From NCBI RefSeq assembly GCF_004000885.1, contig NZ_BIMC01000016.1, positions 1 to 64,000 on the forward strand: a stretch of 64,000 nt of DNA. The letters are read 5' to 3'. How positions within the stretch are numbered: the first letter of the stretch is position 1; each line of letters opens with the position of its first letter. Source of the stretch: Paenibacillus glucanolyticus NBRC 15330. Lineage in GTDB: Bacteria > Bacillota > Bacilli > Paenibacillales > Paenibacillaceae. Of this stretch, positions 62,063-64,000 are shown piece after piece. Under the pieces are notes generated by a model. That model was not told the DNA's origin. It searched no databases and saw only the letters and a list, made by a program, of their open reading frames with translations. The position numbers and the translations under genes were made by a program.

Positions 62063-64000
62063 TTAAGAATTGAGATGATCATTTCTTAAGGTGGATGGTA
62101 GAGAATGCAGAGTTTCCTTGTATTTTCCCGGGGTTATTCCTTCATATTTTTTGAATACCCGGATAAAACCCACATCGCTGGTATAACCGACGGAACGGGC
62201 AATATGTGAAATCGTGTTTTTGGCATCCTTCATCATTTCCTTGGCATGCTCGATCCGAATCTTGGCCAGATAATCCGTCAGGTTGGTGCCGCTGTTCTTC
62301 TTGAAGAAAGCCGACAGGTACGGGGGCGTAATGTTGAATTGCTCGGCGATGGAAGCCAGACTGATCATGGTATCGTTGTGATGATCTTCGATGTAGATTT
62401 TGATTTTTTCCAGCAGCAGTGAAGAGGAATCTCCTCTCTGCTCTCCCACGTACAAGCAGACCTTGCCGAACATCCACTTCACCTCCTGATATAACTCTTC
62501 CACTGTGCTGCCTTCGGTGATATCCTCGATTGTTTTGCCAGCTGTTCCGAAGATGTCCTCATACTTCAAATTTAAAGCATTGAGCAGTTTGAACATTGTG
62601 CTAAGCAGGTTCGCGAAGAGGAGTCTGCCCAGATCCGGTGAGATGGATTTGCCCATAAAATTGTTGCTATACAGGCACTGAATAATGTCTTGAGCTTTAT
62701 CGACATCCCCGCTCTTCATCGCGTTAATGAGCTTGACCTCCGTCTCAATGGGAAAATCATAATACACCTCCGTTTTTTGTTTCATTTCATCATAGAACAG
62801 GATCGGTTTATAGGCTGTAAATATGGAATATTCGAGTGCTTTCAGGCTCTCGGTATAACCGCTGGACAAACATCCGGGACCTGTATGAATCCCGCTGATT
62901 CCGATCGTTGTCACGGTTTTGAAGCGCAGTTCGATGACCTGTTTCACCTGCTCCGCCCATTCAACCAATTCCTCTAGCCCGCACTGCTGAGAGTCGGGCA
63001 CGTTTAATATGATAGCAACCAGATTTTTCTCCAGTTCCACCGAATAAGCGGCAAAAGGATGGATTTCCTCCGCTACCTTGCCGGTAACGAACCGGATCAG
63101 TGCCCACTCGCTTTCGCGCTCGTTATGAATAAATCCACTGGCATCCCTGAGCTCGATCAAGGCAACGGCAAACCCCCGCTCCGGAAACGAGATGCCCATG
63201 AACGCCATGGCATGATCGGACATATCACTTGCGTCCACATTACCCTTCAATAAACGCTGCAAAAAGTTGGAGCGGATGACCGGCGTTTGCCTGGACAGCT
63301 GCTCCCTCATCTCCGTCTGCCTGCCAAAGGAATCGGCCATCGTCGATTTGATGAAATCATATTCATTGCGAACAGCCTCCTCCCGTGCCGGGTGCGCCTG
63401 CCGAATAAAACGGATAATGTCACGCAGCGGATAATACGCCCGGTAAGTCATGAACGCGCAAGCGGCTACCCCGGCGGCCAGACAGATAACAAGAACGCCG
63501 GCGGCCATTCTTTTGACCATATTGACCTTCTCCATGAACACTTTCTCGGGCACGATGGATACGTATTCCCACCCGCTTCTCTTCGAGATTGCCGACACAG
63601 TCATCATCGGATGATCCTCCGGTGTCTTCCCGACTCGGCTGACCGAGGCTGCTCCGGCACTTAAAATAACTTGTCCGCTGGCATCCTTAATATATATCGT
63701 CCCATGATTTGTCTTCACGATCTCCTCCAGGAGCCCTGTAATCTGTCGTTCGTCAATCAGCATGATTAGCGCACCTTTCGGATGGTTCTTCTCTCCAAAT
63801 GGAAGCGTTTGCATATATGTCAGCATCCGTTTCTGATTCAAACCTTTCCCGACTTCCGTCACGGGTAAGTAACGGTTAAAGTGAACGCCGTGCAGAATAT
63901 CCGACCGATACTGTTCATAGGTTAGATTTTCATATCCATAAATATCGGAGAACAAAACGCTTGAGGTTGTCTTTAAGGTTGGGCTCAGAACCGTGTTGCT
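62063..64000 (-). CDS. AraC family regulator with membrane sensor domain (YtdP-like), partial
   Basis: The gene is cut by the right edge; 646 codons are seen and the frame stays open to base 64000. It has an extracytoplasmic sensor part (KGALIMLIDERQITGLLEEI, GTIYIKDASGQVILSAG, a Cache/dCache type), a membrane helix (AAGVLVICLAAGVAACAFMTY), a cytosolic linker and a C-terminal AraC DNA-binding domain (SLASIAEQFNITPPYLSAFF; ISHIARSVGYTSDVGFIRVF; GITPGKYKE). Such regulators commonly control the adjacent LplABC-type importer genes. It lies 137 bases upstream of the lplA-like gene in the same direction. Confidence 0.9.
   Translation of the reverse strand, partial: SNTVLSPTLKTTSSVLFSDIYGYENLTYEQYRSDILHGVHFNRYLPVTEVGKGLNQKRMLTYMQTLPFGEKNHPKGALIMLIDERQITGLLEEIVKTNHGTIYIKDASGQVILSAGAASVSRVGKTPEDHPMMTVSAISKRSGWEYVSIVPEKVFMEKVNMVKRMAAGVLVICLAAGVAACAFMTYRAYYPLRDIIRFIRQAHPAREEAVRNEYDFIKSTMADSFGRQTEMREQLSRQTPVIRSNFLQRLLKGNVDASDMSDHAMAFMGISFPERGFAVALIELRDASGFIHNERESEWALIRFVTGKVAEEIHPFAAYSVELEKNLVAIILNVPDSQQCGLEELVEWAEQVKQVIELRFKTVTTIGISGIHTGPGCLSSGYTESLKALEYSIFTAYKPILFYDEMKQKTEVYYDFPIETEVKLINAMKSGDVDKAQDIIQCLYSNNFMGKSISPDLGRLLFANLLSTMFKLLNALNLKYEDIFGTAGKTIEDITEGSTVEELYQEVKWMFGKVCLYVGEQRGDSSSLLLEKIKIYIEDHHNDTMISLASIAEQFNITPPYLSAFFKKNSGTNLTDYLAKIRIEHAKEMMKDAKNTISHIARSVGYTSDVGFIRVFKKYEGITPGKYKETLHSLPSTLRNDHLNS

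Noticed and set aside
1..64000. CRISPR arrays, tRNA or rRNA genes
   Set aside because: No regular spacer-repeat pattern, cloverleaf or rRNA signature was noticed on either strand.

Overview
The window looks like a chromosomal piece of a spore-forming Bacillota, most likely Paenibacillus. GC content is moderate, Shine-Dalgarno sequences are strong, and GTG and TTG starts are frequent. It carries the spore-coat pair cwlJ-gerQ behind a sporulation-type promoter, a qoxABCD quinol oxidase operon, BirA-controlled bioB, LplABC-type sugar importers without their own ATPase, and many two-domain AraC regulators. I see no tRNA, rRNA, CRISPR array, intact insertion sequence or prophage. The genus is an inference from gene content.

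Layout. 1-9.5 kb is accessory: a surface protein cut by the left edge, a GNAT plus three tail-collar (Mdp-type) paralogs, a convergent 1033-residue protein (glycine-rich N-terminus, helical middle, TcA-like C-terminus), DUF1904, an APH-family kinase, a small Gly-rich protein and a gene broken by one TGA. 9.7-17 kb holds a VanY-VanZ pair, an ABC-exporter relic with 50-bp spaced repeats, an isomerase, a GNAT, a divergent LysE exporter/MocR regulator pair and the wreck of a histidine kinase/ABC permease locus. 17.4-21.4 kb is qoxABCD. 21.5-28 kb has a CWB2 protein, an NrnB-like nuclease, a membrane rhodanese behind a CsoR/CstR-type operator, bioB and an LTA synthase. 28-33.7 kb is a surface-glycan cluster: epimerase, three glycosyltransferases, DUF1796 and two small unknown proteins. 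33.8-47 kb contains AzlCD, a zinc dehydrogenase, an EamA exporter, a Ktr potassium channel, tandem M29 aminopeptidases, an ECF sigma/anti-sigma pair, a CNNM/CorC protein and gerQ-cwlJ. 47.5-64 kb holds a GH78 rhamnosidase with a divergent AraC regulator, an NmrA-like reductase, a GAF kinase/LuxR regulator with a cysteine cluster, CopC-CopD, and a GH88/ABC importer/AraC regulator locus cut by the right edge.

How they work together. Two carbohydrate loci are self-contained. In the GH88 locus a membrane-anchored AraC-type regulator precedes a solute-binding lipoprotein, two permeases and an unsaturated-uronyl hydrolase, which suggests uptake and breakdown of lyase products. The rhamnosidase is predicted cytoplasmic. 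The best candidates for new biology are the 1033-residue protein beside the tail-collar trio and the rhodanese without a catalytic cysteine behind a persulfide- or copper-type operator.

Most genes are separated by clear intrinsic terminators, many of them shared by convergent genes. Start codons were moved from the longest reading frame wherever a Shine-Dalgarno sequence decided the matter.
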